A DNA stretch of 64,000 nucleotides from Gracilaria caudata (GCA_030374735.1 JASCIV010000031.1:1-64000); one strand, 5' to 3'. Shown: positions 20,756-31,447, counted from the stretch's first letter. Notes: generated by a model not told the origin, from the letters alone. Numbers and translations: made by a program.

Positions 20756-22006
20756 ATGGGCTCCGCGCGTCAGGTGGAGCTGGATGACCTTACCAACATG
20801 CGTCGTCGTCGCTCGGCGCCCGCCATCTACGCGGCGCCCAGTCCGCCGGTGGCGCCGTCGCCGCCACCTCCGCCCGACAGTCCCGCCGCCGACTCGCCCA
20901 CCGACATCATCACCGCACAGATTCGCCACGCGCTCACTGGCATCCCGCCCGGCCCCCTGTCTCACTCGCCCTCCGCGTCCTCCATTTCCAGTCTTTCCAT
21001 CCCGTCCAATGCGCAAGTGCAGCCCGAGACGCGCGAGGAGCTGTTTCGTGCCTGTCTGCGAACGCCCACCGTCGACGTCGATGAGTTGCGTCGTCTCGTG
21101 TGGGCGCACGGTATCCCTGCCGCGCCGTGGGCGAGGCCACTTGTATGGCAGCTTCTTACCAATTACTTGCCGCCCGATCGTGTGGACTGGCAACCCACGT
21201 TAGCGACCAAGCGAGCGCGCTACTGGGCGCGAGTGGCCAGTTTGAGCGTCGACCCCACCGAACGACCCGTCAAGGGCGATCATCCCTTAAGCGACGCTCA
21301 GGATAGTCAGTGGAAGCGCTATTTTGACGACTGTCAACTGCGAACATGCATTCGACGAGATGTACAACGCACCCACCCTCATCTACATCGCCTTGTTCCG
21401 CTGCGCGATGGACTTGAGCGTGTGTTGTTCGTTTACGTCAAGATGCATGCGAAACTTGGCTATCGTCAAGGAATGAATGAGCTTGCAGCCCCGTTCCTGC
21501 TCACCTTTGCAGACGGCCGCGTCAAGGATTTGTCCGATGTGGAGGCCGATGCTTATTTTTGCTTTGAGAGCATTATGTCAGAGATGGCAACCTGTTATGA
21601 GCCTTTCATCTCTGATAATGCCGGCATTGGCCGCCAACTGCGAGAGTTGCAGGCGTTGCTGCGCATTAAAGACCCTGCGTTGGAGCGCCATTTTGAGAAG
21701 CTTGGCATCGATACGCGTTTTTACGGACTCCGATGGATCCGTCTTTGGCTCATGCAAGAGTTTCTACTGCCCGACTGTTTATGTTTATGGGACAGCTTTC
21801 TCACCTCGGAAGTGCGCCTTCCGTGGATTCGCTACGTCTGTGTGGCTATGGCCATCCGAATTCGAGAACTTCTGCTCTCGCAGGATTTTGCTGGTTGCAT
21901 GAAGTTACTGTTAAACTATCCGCCATGCGACGTTTCCGAGTTGTTGCGTATAGCTGATAGGCTGCGAACGTCCAATGTCATTATTGTAAGAACTGCTAGA
22001 AGATAA
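20756..22006 (+). CDS. TBC-domain RabGAP, TBC1D13-like
   Basis: This 416-residue protein is a predicted GTPase-activating protein for Rab GTPases in membrane traffic. The first 100 residues are Pro/Ser-rich and disordered. The TBC domain spans about residues 110-410 and has both catalytic fingers: the arginine in CIRRDVQRTHP (IxxDxxR motif, about residue 205) and the glutamine in GYRQGMNE (YxQ motif, about residue 238). The long segment between them and the LGIDTRFYGLRWIRLWLMQEF region resemble the TBC1D13/Gyp family. It is a single exon with the ATG at 20756. The 5' third is markedly GC-rich compared with the 3' part. Confidence 0.9.
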   Translation: MGSARQVELDDLTNMRRRRSAPAIYAAPSPPVAPSPPPPPDSPAADSPTDIITAQIRHALTGIPPGPLSHSPSASSISSLSIPSNAQVQPETREELFRACLRTPTVDVDELRRLVWAHGIPAAPWARPLVWQLLTNYLPPDRVDWQPTLATKRARYWARVASLSVDPTERPVKGDHPLSDAQDSQWKRYFDDCQLRTCIRRDVQRTHPHLHRLVPLRDGLERVLFVYVKMHAKLGYRQGMNELAAPFLLTFADGRVKDLSDVEADAYFCFESIMSEMATCYEPFISDNAGIGRQLRELQALLRIKDPALERHFEKLGIDTRFYGLRWIRLWLMQEFLLPDCLCLWDSFLTSEVRLPWIRYVCVAMAIRIRELLLSQDFAGCMKLLLNYPPCDVSELLRIADRLRTSNVIIVRTARR

Positions 22007-22043
22007 CTGTACATTTCCATGCTAACTTATCGTTTTCTTAAAA

Positions 22044-22212
22044 CACCGGCCTCATGATAGGCTATTGTGTGAGGCTTTTCATTGTGCCGGTGATGAATTG
22101 CTCAAGATTAGCGCACACTCCCTTCTCTTTGACCATTACACGTTAGTTCCGACTGTGTTTGCACAGGCAAACACTTTCAGTGAGTTTGGAAGTGATCGAA
22201 ACGACTTCCAAA
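22044..22212. repeat. Series of three stem-loops downstream of the TBC gene
   Basis: Three stems follow one another: CACCGGCCTCA (22044-22054) paired with TGAGG (22070-22074) and GCCGGTG (22086-22092); GTGTTTGC (22155-22162) with GCAAACAC (22167-22174) across a 4-base loop; and TTTGGAAGT (22185-22193) with ACTTCCAAA (22204-22212). They start about 40 bases after the stop codon. They may be 3' UTR structure, a small RNA or repeat debris. Confidence 0.45.
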
Positions 22213-22379
22213 TCAGCACTTTCTGAGTGTTAGAATGATCTAAACTTGAATGTCTGGCATCCACCAGATATAATAAGCCAATATCACTCAGAGAGAGAAC
22301 ATCCTAGTATGCCCAAAGGTGTTTGTGCTAATTCGTCTTAAAGATTACCCGTGATGAGCTCCAGAGCCTTTTGACTCAA

Positions 22380-22658
22380 CTAGTAGGTTTCGTTCGGAAT
22401 CCCAACACGTGCTTGCCCGGCGAAAGCTGAATAAAGCTGGATGCCAAGCAAGAAAAAACATAAACCCAGCCCTGCAAGTAAAACGAAACTGGCCAACCCT
22501 GCGGAGCAAGACTTGCGCATCAGCAATATTTCTGGCAAAAGACGAAACATTCCCGCAAACGTTCCAATGTTTTGGTGAATATTCCCTGAGTTTTTCAGTT
22601 CATCATGGCTGTGGATTTGTGACTGCACTTGTGCGGAGGCTGCCTGCTGCGCAGGCAT
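22380..22658 (-). CDS. Small predicted membrane protein
   Basis: This 92-residue protein starts at the ATG at 22658. The N-terminal half is polar (Gln-, Ser- and His-rich). The C-terminal half holds a strong hydrophobic segment at about residues 53-80 (GLASFVLLAGLGLCFFLLGIQLYSAF), probably one or two membrane helices. The segment before it (NIGTFAGMFRLLPEILLMRK) is amphipathic. I do not recognise a family. It lies head-to-head with NDUFA12, whose start is 127 bases away, so they may share a promoter. Confidence 0.5.
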   Translation of the reverse strand: MPAQQAASAQVQSQIHSHDELKNSGNIHQNIGTFAGMFRLLPEILLMRKSCSAGLASFVLLAGLGLCFFLLGIQLYSAFAGQARVGIPNETY

Positions 22659-22784
22659 CCGACCAAGGTCAACCGTAGACTTTCCACAATCTCGTCTTCA
22701 TCTTACTGAAGTCGAAGCTCCCCACTCGGGCTTGACGATCCACTGTAGCAACAAATCGAAACTAAAAGCATTGCTCATTTCTCC

Positions 22785-23318
22785 ATGTCCTCCCTCATTA
22801 AATCCCTCGTTGCTGAAGCACGTTGGCGAGGTCTATGGGGCACTGTTAGGGCTATCAAACTGAACAAATTGGGCACCATGCATTGCTTTGGTAAGTTCAT
22901 TGAAAACGCATTGCTTCTTATATGATTGGAATTGTACTGACTATATGCTACAGTTGGGGAGGACAAGTTCAAGAATCGATACTTTGAGAATAAAAACGAG
23001 ACGTACGGTCGCGATCGATGGGTAGAGTATGTTGATGATCGTAATCCTGATAGCTTAAAGATTACACCCGAATGGCATGCATGGTTGCATCACAACATTG
23101 ATGAACCGCCGACAGAAAAACCACTTCCGAAACCTATTTATCAAGTCGAAGAGACTGGGAACCCAACGGGAACGGCTGACGCCTACGTGCCACCACATCA
23201 CCGGCTGGCGAGGAATTCTGTCGGAGGGGCTTCCGAGAAATATGAATCCTGGAAACCAGGGGCTGAACCGACTCGATCAGAAACAGGTAGCGGAAAAGAT
23301 GTATATGATCTCAAGTAG
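22785..23318 (+). CDS. NDUFA12: NDUFA12 (B17.2) accessory subunit of mitochondrial complex I, two exons
   Basis: This is an accessory subunit of respiratory NADH:ubiquinone oxidoreductase. Exons 22785..22890 and 22954..23318 join to encode 156 residues. The 63-nt intron begins GTAAGT, has TACTGAC as branch point and ends CAG. Family hallmarks lie in exon 2: VGEDKFKNRYFENK, YGRDRWVEYVDD, then PEWHAWLHHNIDEPPTEKP, and a NPTGTADAYVP segment near the C-terminus. Exon 1 encodes the short N-terminal helix (RWRGLWGTVRAIKLNKLGTM). The length fits mammalian and plant NDUFA12 (about 145-160). No cleavable presequence is obvious, as expected for this family. Confidence 0.93.
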
Positions 23319-23634
23319 TTACAACAAGACACATAATTGTTTTATGGAGACTTCTAGACGATATGCCTCTCAAAAACGGACAGCTTCGAGCGGCTCGAAA
23401 TATATATATCCCCAGATCGTATTCACCAGTCGAAAACGGCGAAACGCGTCACGATAGTTGAGGTACAATACAGCCTTTGCAGCAGTAGCACTCACCTAAC
23501 TGTCGGCAGTTCGAGCGTCAGAACAATTGATTACGGATTCACGCTTCTGTGACGAGATTGATACGGTCTAAAGTATTTCATTGTATTACATGAAGCATTC
23601 GGTGGCTAGTCTTCGTGAGAAAACGTTGAGTGGC

Positions 23635-24087
23635 TTACGCCGACGGATTAGTAGCGATTCCTTCTACCTTCTCTTTAATGGCGGTATTGAACGCTTCAAA
23701 TGCGTTAGGTAGATCATCCCCAAAAGTTGAAAGGATGGGCGACGCGAGCAAACCACTAAAGATTTCTCCGTGAATGAAGGTACAACTACCCTCTGTTTCC
23801 GGTTCAATTACAAAGTAATGCTCTCCGCGGAAAAGGAAAGCGAACATGAACTTCCCAACCCAGCGGAATTCCTTCTTCGGTTCGTTCTTTAGCACTTCTG
23901 GTGTAAATATCTGGTGCTTACGGGAGCCAATCGCGATATGCGCAGTTATAGTGGAAGAAGGTGAAGGGTCTCCTTCTATTTTGACAACCATGGGGTTCCA
24001 GTCGGGATAAGAAGGAAAGTCCATTAAGACCTTGTATACCTGCTCAGGAGAGGCATCTATGTGAATTCTCTTTTCCACGTTGGGCAT
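23635..24087 (-). CDS. SRPBCC (START/polyketide-cyclase-like) superfamily protein
   Basis: This 150-residue protein starts at the ATG at 24087 (MPNVEKRIHIDASPEQVY); the upstream extension begins with TTG. The order of elements is that of an SRPBCC fold: a first strand EKRIHIDASPEQVYKVLMDFPSYPDWNPMV, central strands, and a long C-terminal helix (GDDLPNAFEAFNTAIKEKVE). The DFPSYPDWNP motif is typical of this superfamily. Such proteins bind lipids or other hydrophobic ligands. The ligand here is unknown. It is a single exon, with no targeting signal. Confidence 0.75.
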   Translation of the reverse strand: MPNVEKRIHIDASPEQVYKVLMDFPSYPDWNPMVVKIEGDPSPSSTITAHIAIGSRKHQIFTPEVLKNEPKKEFRWVGKFMFAFLFRGEHYFVIEPETEGSCTFIHGEIFSGLLASPILSTFGDDLPNAFEAFNTAIKEKVEGIATNPSA

Positions 24088-24831
24088 TATATCAAGAGGA
24101 TCCTTGAGAAAGAGAACGCACTGTGACGAAGCAATTAGAAGAGTGATAGACTCGGAGAATGGCGACAACTACAGCTTCGCCGAACGTGATGACGCGATAC
24201 GATACGATGGGACAGCGACCGACCAACTTCAACTCAGACAGGGAGACAAATTTGTGAGTTCAAGTTGCAGCTCTCGGAGAGCAATCCGAGTAGCAAGACG
24301 TCTGCCTCTATACGCTACCTGTGAACAGTCATAAGCGTCTTGTTTGCTGACGCTTTGCGTCAATGATATTCTGCAAATCAATGGCTTTTTATGAATGCCC
24401 CTCCGGACTCATACCTTATTCAGGGTACGGGAATAATGTTAGTTGGCGTCATTGAACCAATGACATGGAGTAGAAATGGAGTTGGGTTTTCGTTAACTGG
24501 TTCTGTTGCTTTGTAACTTCTGTACACGGTCGGGCCAAAGCCCTTTACTCAAATGTTGCAGGTCATATGCAGACCATTAGACGCGCCTCCTCCGCAAGTC
24601 TGCCTCATCCATATCACTCATCTCCAAGTGAAGTAATTGAGTTAGCGAGTTAAAAGATTTCAAGTTCAACATTTTCCGAAGACAAAGCGGCGAGAATTCA
24701 GTTACCGGAAGTAGCTACGGTGACACTCATATCAGTAGTAGAGTCCTGAGTTGTGAAATCTGCCGCCTTCATGGCTGTTGTCGAAAAGAAAACCATGGCA
24801 AATTGGCGATCGGAAATGCAACACCCTTCCC

Positions 24832-25402
24832 TCAATCGGCATCGGCTAAGGTCCTCGCAGAGGGGGGGTGTCCCCATGGTACCGAATCTCGTCGCTGTGC
24901 CTCCACATCGTCCTCAGGGATAGCAGTTGAATCCGGTTCTGTGACGTCGAACGGGTCGAGTGGGTCGTGTGGCTTACGCCGCCTCGCACGTCTCCGTCGT
25001 GCACAGCAACAACAACAAAGCACCAATATCAGTACGAGCAACAACGCAGCGCCCACGAGCACACCGGCGATTATAATAGATGGAGGAGTTTTCCCCTTGT
25101 ATTGTTGCAAGAAACGGCCTGAGGCCTGTGAAAGATGAGATGGGAACAGGTCAAGCTCGAGAACAAATCGCTGCATCTGTATCGAAAACGGTGAGGCGTC
25201 GATCTGAGGTAATGGGGGAATAGACTGAAGAGAGGGCGCTCATTACTGAAGTTAAGCGCGCTTTGAAGCTGAGGACGAGCATGGGTAGAGTGCTTGGTAC
25301 TTGCGTAATGATGTTGTAATGAGGCGCTTCGGGCCCGAATGCTCCAGCTGTACGCAGCATAGGCAGGGATGAGGCCCGAATCAAGGCGACGAGGGGCATC
25401 GA
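24832..25402 (-). CDS. C-terminal exons of a single-pass membrane protein (5' end unresolved)
   Basis: The last exon (24832..25224) encodes a hydrophobic helix SIIIAGVLVGAALLLVLILV, then five cysteines, a basic stop-transfer cluster (ARRRRARRRK) and an acidic tail, the layout of a type I membrane protein. A preceding exon is proposed at 25301..25402. Joining them through a 76-nt GT-AG intron (25225..25300) keeps the frame (HYNIITQ then SIPPLPQ). A further exon may lie near 25674-25839, where an open frame from the ATG at 25839 ends at a consensus GTGAGTAT donor. I could not join it with confidence. Function unknown; the cysteine row may be palmitoylated. Confidence 0.45.
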
Positions 25403-25839
25403 CTGTCATGTAGAAGTCGCGGAATGCTTTTCGACACCATAAAGTTAGGTGTTGGACTGTCGATCTTTCGGGCGGCCCGATAACAATCACAGAAAACTCG
25501 AGCGCGGTGGTTCCCGATATCTACGATATCGTGCAGCAAACCCAGGAGATTAAAACGAAGCTCATGCACTTGCTCGCACCAACCACTGCCGCTCACAAAA
25601 GCAGCACTCATACAGTAGAACAGTACAGGTGCATAACCCCCATCATGATGATGATGGAGCGATAAATACTCACAATCCAGAGTAAGAGGGTTACGAAGTT
25701 CCTTCGAAAAGCGTTCTTCCTTGCTTTGCCTCCAAAACATGTATCTCGAATGAAAAATGGCCTCCCTTGTGTGGGTTGAGATTTTAGCCGTGAGAAGTCT
25801 ATAATGCCCGCCTTCACACGTTACGCCAACTGCATCCAT

Positions 25840-27706
25840 CTAGAGAATGTTAAGTTATTCATCGTGTACTCTCTTGGAGTCACACATCCCGTCTTTCATC
25901 CTCGACTGATGTTTATTGCTGATTAGAATTTCATGGACTTGCCAAAGAGCTTTTGAATTATAGAAACCATCACTTGGTGGTTCATATCTATACACTTTGC
26001 AAACTTTTTTGGGCTTCGTTATACAAGGGTAATCCACTTATCGATAGGAGCGAGATGAATATAGATTTGAAATCATGTTGGTTTCAAAACCAAGAGCAGA
26101 AATATATTGTATGCGATGTCGATTGTCGGTCGTTTACCTTTCCCATGATGCATAGAGCATTATTTACAACTGAGGTTTTGTGTACCAAGACACAAGTTGT
26201 ATTAACCGTGGTGTCTCACTGACATTGCATACTATGCTCAATATCATGTTCACGATGATCATGAATTTGCTTCTACACTCTATTGCTGATCTTACGTCTC
26301 CTTTAGCACTTCTGAATGGGTAAAAGGATGATATGCAGCTTTGCCCCCAGATGTGCGCATATCTGGTCTTCACTGCTTTTAAAAACCACCACGAATACGC
26401 CTCGTCCCACAGTGCGCGTGCGACACATCATTTCCGAAAGAAGCTGGTAGCGTCTCGGCGTTATGCAAAGCTTTGTGAACGAAACCATCAGTTAGCCACA
26501 GCGTCATGTTCCAATTCGGAACGATAATTAGAGCAAACTGGCGTCGCTCTTGCTTGCTGCTCGCCGCTACGCACCTAATTTCTCACCCGGTGCGTTCTAG
26601 AACAAAAGTTTTCCAATTTGAGTGGCGCTTTCTAGTTCGAAACGACACATTTTGGGTTGCAGCGTTGATAACTGTTGGTCCAGTCGACTCACCTTGTTGG
26701 ACAATATGCGATTGCAACCGCAACAAAGCCTCGGACCAAATCGGAATGGGACGCTGTACGATACAAGAAGACGAAGTGGTATAAGAGATCAGATTGAAAG
26801 GAAATTAAAACTACCAGAAGTCGAAGCATGCGTTCGAGGGATTCTTCAAGAAGATATTGATCCAATGTGTGAGGTTTCAGAACAATCTCTTTGGTTGATA
26901 CGGTTTACGCGGCGTTTGGTCCAGGGCGATATCTGAGCAGTGCGCTTACATCAATTGGATGGCCAGGTTCTTATACTTCTTCGGAAATCTGCTTATATTG
27001 GCTCCAGACTTAGCTTGGCTTCGACTGCGGCTCTTCATTTCTCACCGTGTCGGAAACCACCGCTCTCTACTTGGATGTGTCTTCAGTCGAACTGCGTCGA
27101 AGTTGCTCAGCAGTGAACTTGTTGCGGTGCGCTACAGACTTCGTTCGAAGAAGAATGGGAATCTTTACCCCGGTTTATTTCCTTTCGTGTGCGTGGGCAT
27201 AGCTCTTCTTGATAGACAGTATATCTCGGTGCTCGTGCAAAACGTAAACGGAGTTGATGTTAGCTTCCACATGGAGCTGTTCGAAGAGATACTCGGTCAT
27301 TAAATCATTAACATGTGGCTTCTCGCAGGCGCGTTCAAACTCGGTGCTTATCACGCTGCGTCAGAAAGCTCACAGGAAGCAGATGAACACATACCTCCGT
27401 CACGGGAGTCGATAATCACTTCCCCCGGTGCAATCATTGCATGACGATTCATTGAATTCAGAACTCACAGGAGAAGCATACCAAGGGAACGCTACCTGTG
27501 CGGCAGAGAGCAATCTCAAGTTGCATTATCCTTCTGGCCCCGCCTTGGTGACGTGTACGACGGCACTGTTGTACAACAGTGGGTAACATCAAAGGTAGCG
27601 GAACCTCCGCTCCGTGTTACATAGGATAGCTCCAACTGCAAATTTTACAGTGTAAAACAGCAGCGGCTATTGTTCTACCCCTAATACTCAATCCGGTCTT
27701 CTAGCA
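25840..27706. other. Region of about 1.9 kb with weak open frames only
   Basis: Plus-strand frames at 26704-26936 (from an ATG, ending RRLVQGDI) and 26959-27303 (114 codons, hydrophobic N-terminus) look somewhat protein-like and could be exons of one gene. I found no join or domain to support it. The rest is AT-rich non-coding sequence, including the 5' region of RAD18. Confidence 0.3.
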
Positions 27707-27718
27707 TTTTGGCGCCAA
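27707..27718. promoter_or_regulatory. E2F/DP-type site upstream of RAD18
   Basis: TTTTGGCGCCAA lies 60 bases upstream of the RAD18 ATG. The same 12 bases occur at 34025-34036 in front of the BRCA2-like OB-fold gene. It is a near-palindromic E2F-type site (TTTTGGCGC). Function is inferred from sequence and gene class. Confidence 0.65.
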
Positions 27719-27777
27719 CGATCCCCACTTCACTACTTCCGCTCTGCCGAACGCCATTCTCTTCCACATTTGTAGGC

Positions 27778-28929
27778 ATGGACAGTCGTTCACCTTCGCA
27801 TCCATCTTCAGATGAGGGTAAGCTCACCGATGCGCTTACTCTTCGGATGAAAGAGCTTATCGAGGCGCACAGCTGCCCTATCTGTCATGAAATCCTAAAC
27901 GCTCCAGTTCGTCTTCCTTGCGCTCACGTGTTCTGCTCTTTGTGCATAAGACGCCATCTTTCCCGCTCTTCTAATTGCCCTCATCCTACATGCCCCGCAA
28001 AGTGCACAACATCTAATATTTTGTCCTTACGACATTATGATGCGACGTTGACTAAACTGCGAAAGCTGCATCGTACACCCATTCCCGTACCTATTCGCAA
28101 TCAATTCCCTGCTCTACCTTTGCCGGGAAACCTTTCTCGCGGTACACTTGTCAAGAAGCTCTCTTCTGTTGGTTTGGCAACAATCGGCACTTCAGAAGTT
28201 TTACAGAATCGCTATCGGGAGTTTGTACTTCGTTTCAATGCCGCGTCGGACTCTGCTTTCGGCGCTCCGAAGCAGAAAGTCTTGGATGCCGTAAGACGAT
28301 ATGAAGCGGCTCTTTCTGAGCCACAAAAAGTGCTGCATGTCTTTTCCGAGCGCTCGAATAACGAACTTGTTGCTCAACAGGGAGATAGTTTTGATGAACT
28401 GGTGCGCAAAACGAAACGACGAAAGCGGTTCGAGACTCCAGCTGCTCCTCCGCATGAAAGCACTCCACGACATCGGAAAGAACCTTTAATGTCCGTCGAA
28501 GAGTCCGAGAACGGTATAAATGGAGAAGAGAACAAGGGAGTAGAGCCAGATCGGTGCACGCCACAGAGAACAAGCGGTTCTCTAAAACGACCACGTTCTG
28601 CGACGGCTCAAAGTGAATGTGCCCAAGAGATGGCCAACGGGACCACCCAAAACCTCTCATCATCGTCTGCTGCGTGTGCTAAGGTTACAGTCAAGTCTCT
28701 GAGAGTGAACGTTGAGCCGGTGAAGTGCTCATCTGGCCAAACGCCACCAAGTGCACGAAAGCTCACACAGGTCACGCCACCTTCGGGATCCGACCTAAAT
28801 TTAACTCAGGAACAGATGGAAAGAATAAGACGGAACAAAATGGCTGCGATGCAACGAAGGCGACAAAACAGTCAAAATTACGTGCGACGCCTACCTTTCA
28901 CCGGCACTCAGGAAGCACCTACAGGATGA
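27778..28929 (+). CDS. RAD18-like E3 ubiquitin ligase (RING plus SAP)
   Basis: This 383-residue protein starts at the ATG at 27778; the frame upstream begins with TTG and contains the E2F-like site. RAD18 with RAD6 ubiquitinates PCNA to start translesion DNA synthesis. The RING finger (about residues 32-75) has CPIC...CAHVFCSLCI...CPHPTCPAKC. A SAP DNA-binding motif follows at about 121-155 (GTLVKKLSSVGLATIGTSEVL, then RYREFVLRFNAASD), as in yeast and animal RAD18. The UBZ-type zinc finger that normally separates them is not visible. The C-terminus is basic and helical (ERIRRNKMAAMQRRR), a possible RAD6-binding region. The absence of UBZ leaves other RING-SAP ligases possible. Confidence 0.8.
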   Translation: MDSRSPSHPSSDEGKLTDALTLRMKELIEAHSCPICHEILNAPVRLPCAHVFCSLCIRRHLSRSSNCPHPTCPAKCTTSNILSLRHYDATLTKLRKLHRTPIPVPIRNQFPALPLPGNLSRGTLVKKLSSVGLATIGTSEVLQNRYREFVLRFNAASDSAFGAPKQKVLDAVRRYEAALSEPQKVLHVFSERSNNELVAQQGDSFDELVRKTKRRKRFETPAAPPHESTPRHRKEPLMSVEESENGINGEENKGVEPDRCTPQRTSGSLKRPRSATAQSECAQEMANGTTQNLSSSSAACAKVTVKSLRVNVEPVKCSSGQTPPSARKLTQVTPPSGSDLNLTQEQMERIRRNKMAAMQRRRQNSQNYVRRLPFTGTQEAPTG

Positions 28930-29059
28930 GCAAGTGCTCTAGTCTGGGAAAGAATCTTGTCTGTAAATTGGGTAGTAGTATCAAAATTGTAAAGTTGGGA
29001 GTGCAACAATAACCCTGGAGGCCGAACGTGGTGGTACAGAATTTCACGAACTGGGCATT

Positions 29060-31180
29060 CTATTCTCCTTCACGTCTCCCGAATATGGTCCTGATTGCCT
29101 TACGGAGCACCCTTATTGTATTCCTTTCTGTTATTGAACCAGCAACGGCGCGCGAGGCCTCAATTGCTCTTTCGGTTAGTAACCTTTGCCTTTCTCTCCT
29201 GAGCTGTCCTGATTCTGGCCGGTCATTGGCAAACGTGGATAGTACCTCTGGAGCCCGAACTCGAATAAGTTTGGCCAGTTCAATTGCTGTCTCGACACGC
29301 CCCATGTCGATATGTTCTTTTGGAGGTGGCAGAAGACCGTATGTCGCTTCAGAAAACCGCTTCAGAAGCGCAAGCTGAAGGGCATCAGCTGTATCTGTCA
29401 GTTCTAATTGCAATGCTCGTCGAAGAAAATCACCTCGGTTGCTGAGGGTGAAATCGATTACGCGGCTAAGTGCTCTGTTGCTCACGCTGCCCAAAGGGCT
29501 TCCATTCGAAACCGAATTGTCTTCAACTTGTCTGTCACTACCGAGTTCGTCTTCTTGTGGCAGAGAAGAAGACTTAGTTCTCAGCAACGAATTGAAACGA
29601 TTCCACCGAATACGACCAGTCGTTTGGTCTATAAGGACATTCTCCAGCGCACTTTGAAAGACAGGTGAGTCATCGGTCAGGATGCGCTTGACTACATACG
29701 GGTATGATTCGTCCACAATCTTGAAAGCAGAATCTGTTTGTAGTGCGAATCCTTCCAGAATAGTTAATGAACGTATGATAAGCGTGAAGAAAACAGGGAT
29801 ACGTATAGGAGTTTTGAAAGCCAGATCGCTCAAGTTATTCGTAAGTCGACTGAAGGAAAGGTCAGTGAGTGCGCTACTCGTACTTGCGTCTCCGAAGGCA
29901 GCCGCAAGCAATGGTACAAGGGGTTCTGTATCCGCATCCGGTGGTAAAAACCCCAACTTGACAAAGTCTTCCGCAAGATTCTTATAGTCGCGGTTTATAA
30001 GGCGCACTATGGCGGCAATTAAATTATGCCTTGTTCCTTGTTCAACTTGAACACACATCCCGAAGTCGAGATAACACAGCTTGCCTTGCTTCGTTCGTAG
30101 TAGGTTTCCTCCATGTGGATCAGCATGCACAAACCCTTTATCCAAGAGCTGTTGAAGACTGCATTGTACTCCGATACGAATGAGCCTCTGCGCTTCATCC
30201 TTTGGCACCCATGGTGCTTTGTCTCCATCAATCCATTCCATTGTTAGAATTTTCTTTGTAGTCAGGTTTTTGTACATCTTCGGCACGATGACGTCTGCAT
30301 TGGATTTAGCATACAGGCGTTCAAACTTTTCGCAATTGTCTGCTTCGTTCACATAGTCCAGTTCTTCCCATAGACGAGTGGCAAACTCATCCACGATGCC
30401 AACGAGATCGCTGCGTAGCTTGAAGCGCTTCTTTGCATACAAGGCCACCTTCCTCAGTACGTAGACGTCGAGCGCCGCATCACGCTCAACGGTAGGTCTC
30501 TGCACCTTAACTGCAACACGATCACCGTTCTGGAGTCGGGCGTAATGGACTTGGCCCAGCGAAGCGCTTGCTACCGCCTCGATGCCAAACTCGGAGAAAA
30601 GATCTGAGAGATGCTTCAGTTGGAGCTCATCACAAACCATTTTCACCGCCACCTTTCCATCGAACGTTCCAACGTCATCGACAAGCTTTTGAAGTTCGTT
30701 GCTATACACGACGCCGACAAGATCTGGACGATTACCAACTGCTTGCCCTACCTTCAAATATGTTGGTCCCGCCCAGGTCAACAGTCTCCGCAGTTGCTCA
30801 GCACGCATGGACGTTGTTTCTGGTTGCCCTGCAGCACCTCTCCACTTATCCCATTTTCGCACCCGGAACAGCCAGATGAGAAAGGGAAGGCCGATTGAAG
30901 TAACGCGTACGAGCGCTGTCAATGGACGTGCATCGTAGTACTTCGCAATAGCAGCGGCGTCATATCGATTGAGCGAGAAATCCCTATCCAAGATAGCGGA
31001 AAGATCACCTCGGAATAGGCGTGAGAGACGGGTTACATCGGATCGAAGCAGTTCAAAACCTCGCTCCGCTGTTTGTCCTGACACAGACGCATATGGTCTT
31101 CTTGGGGAAAGTCGGGAATAACGTCGAGATGGTACGGCAGACAAGTGACGGGTAAGAGGGCGAGCTGCAATGAAAGCCAT
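29060..31180 (-). CDS. ABC1/UbiB (ADCK) family atypical kinase, probably plastid
   Basis: This 706-residue protein starts at the ATG at 31180 (MAFIAARPL); upstream the frame begins with GTG. ABC1K proteins regulate quinone and isoprenoid-lipid metabolism in plastids and mitochondria. The family motifs are present: the KVGQA box followed by NRPDL, the Ala-rich loop ASASLGQVH, the lysine in VAVKVQRP, the catalytic block HADPHGGNLL, and LDFGMC in place of DFG. The N-terminus starts MAF and is rich in Arg and Ser, like the ferrochelatase leader in this window, which argues for a plastid. It is convergent with RAD18 and divergent from ARMC6. Its substrate cannot be deduced. Confidence 0.9.
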   Translation of the reverse strand: MAFIAARPLTRHLSAVPSRRYSRLSPRRPYASVSGQTAERGFELLRSDVTRLSRLFRGDLSAILDRDFSLNRYDAAAIAKYYDARPLTALVRVTSIGLPFLIWLFRVRKWDKWRGAAGQPETTSMRAEQLRRLLTWAGPTYLKVGQAVGNRPDLVGVVYSNELQKLVDDVGTFDGKVAVKMVCDELQLKHLSDLFSEFGIEAVASASLGQVHYARLQNGDRVAVKVQRPTVERDAALDVYVLRKVALYAKKRFKLRSDLVGIVDEFATRLWEELDYVNEADNCEKFERLYAKSNADVIVPKMYKNLTTKKILTMEWIDGDKAPWVPKDEAQRLIRIGVQCSLQQLLDKGFVHADPHGGNLLRTKQGKLCYLDFGMCVQVEQGTRHNLIAAIVRLINRDYKNLAEDFVKLGFLPPDADTEPLVPLLAAAFGDASTSSALTDLSFSRLTNNLSDLAFKTPIRIPVFFTLIIRSLTILEGFALQTDSAFKIVDESYPYVVKRILTDDSPVFQSALENVLIDQTTGRIRWNRFNSLLRTKSSSLPQEDELGSDRQVEDNSVSNGSPLGSVSNRALSRVIDFTLSNRGDFLRRALQLELTDTADALQLALLKRFSEATYGLLPPPKEHIDMGRVETAIELAKLIRVRAPEVLSTFANDRPESGQLRRERQRLLTERAIEASRAVAGSITERNTIRVLRKAIRTIFGRREGE

Positions 31181-31447
31181 TTGTCCGGACAACACGACAG
31201 AAGTCTTGAACTACGACCGCAAAACAAGTGTCAAGGACGCCCGCTTGGATCTTGTATTTCAGGCTGACATACTCTGAGTTGCAGTGGCTTTCAAGGCCGC
31301 GTGATCATTGCCGTACGGCATACAATAAGGAACATAGACAAGGTCTGAGACGTTGCATGTGCGTTCTAGAATGGCTCCTCGATAGACATTGGTGTCACAA
31401 AACGAGGCTTTTGTGGTCACTGATCTCTGGTCACTACGTACCGTCGT

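Noticed and set aside
20345..21193. 282-codon minus-strand frame opposite the TBC gene
   Set aside because: Arg/Gly-rich shadow of GC-rich coding sequence on the other strand.
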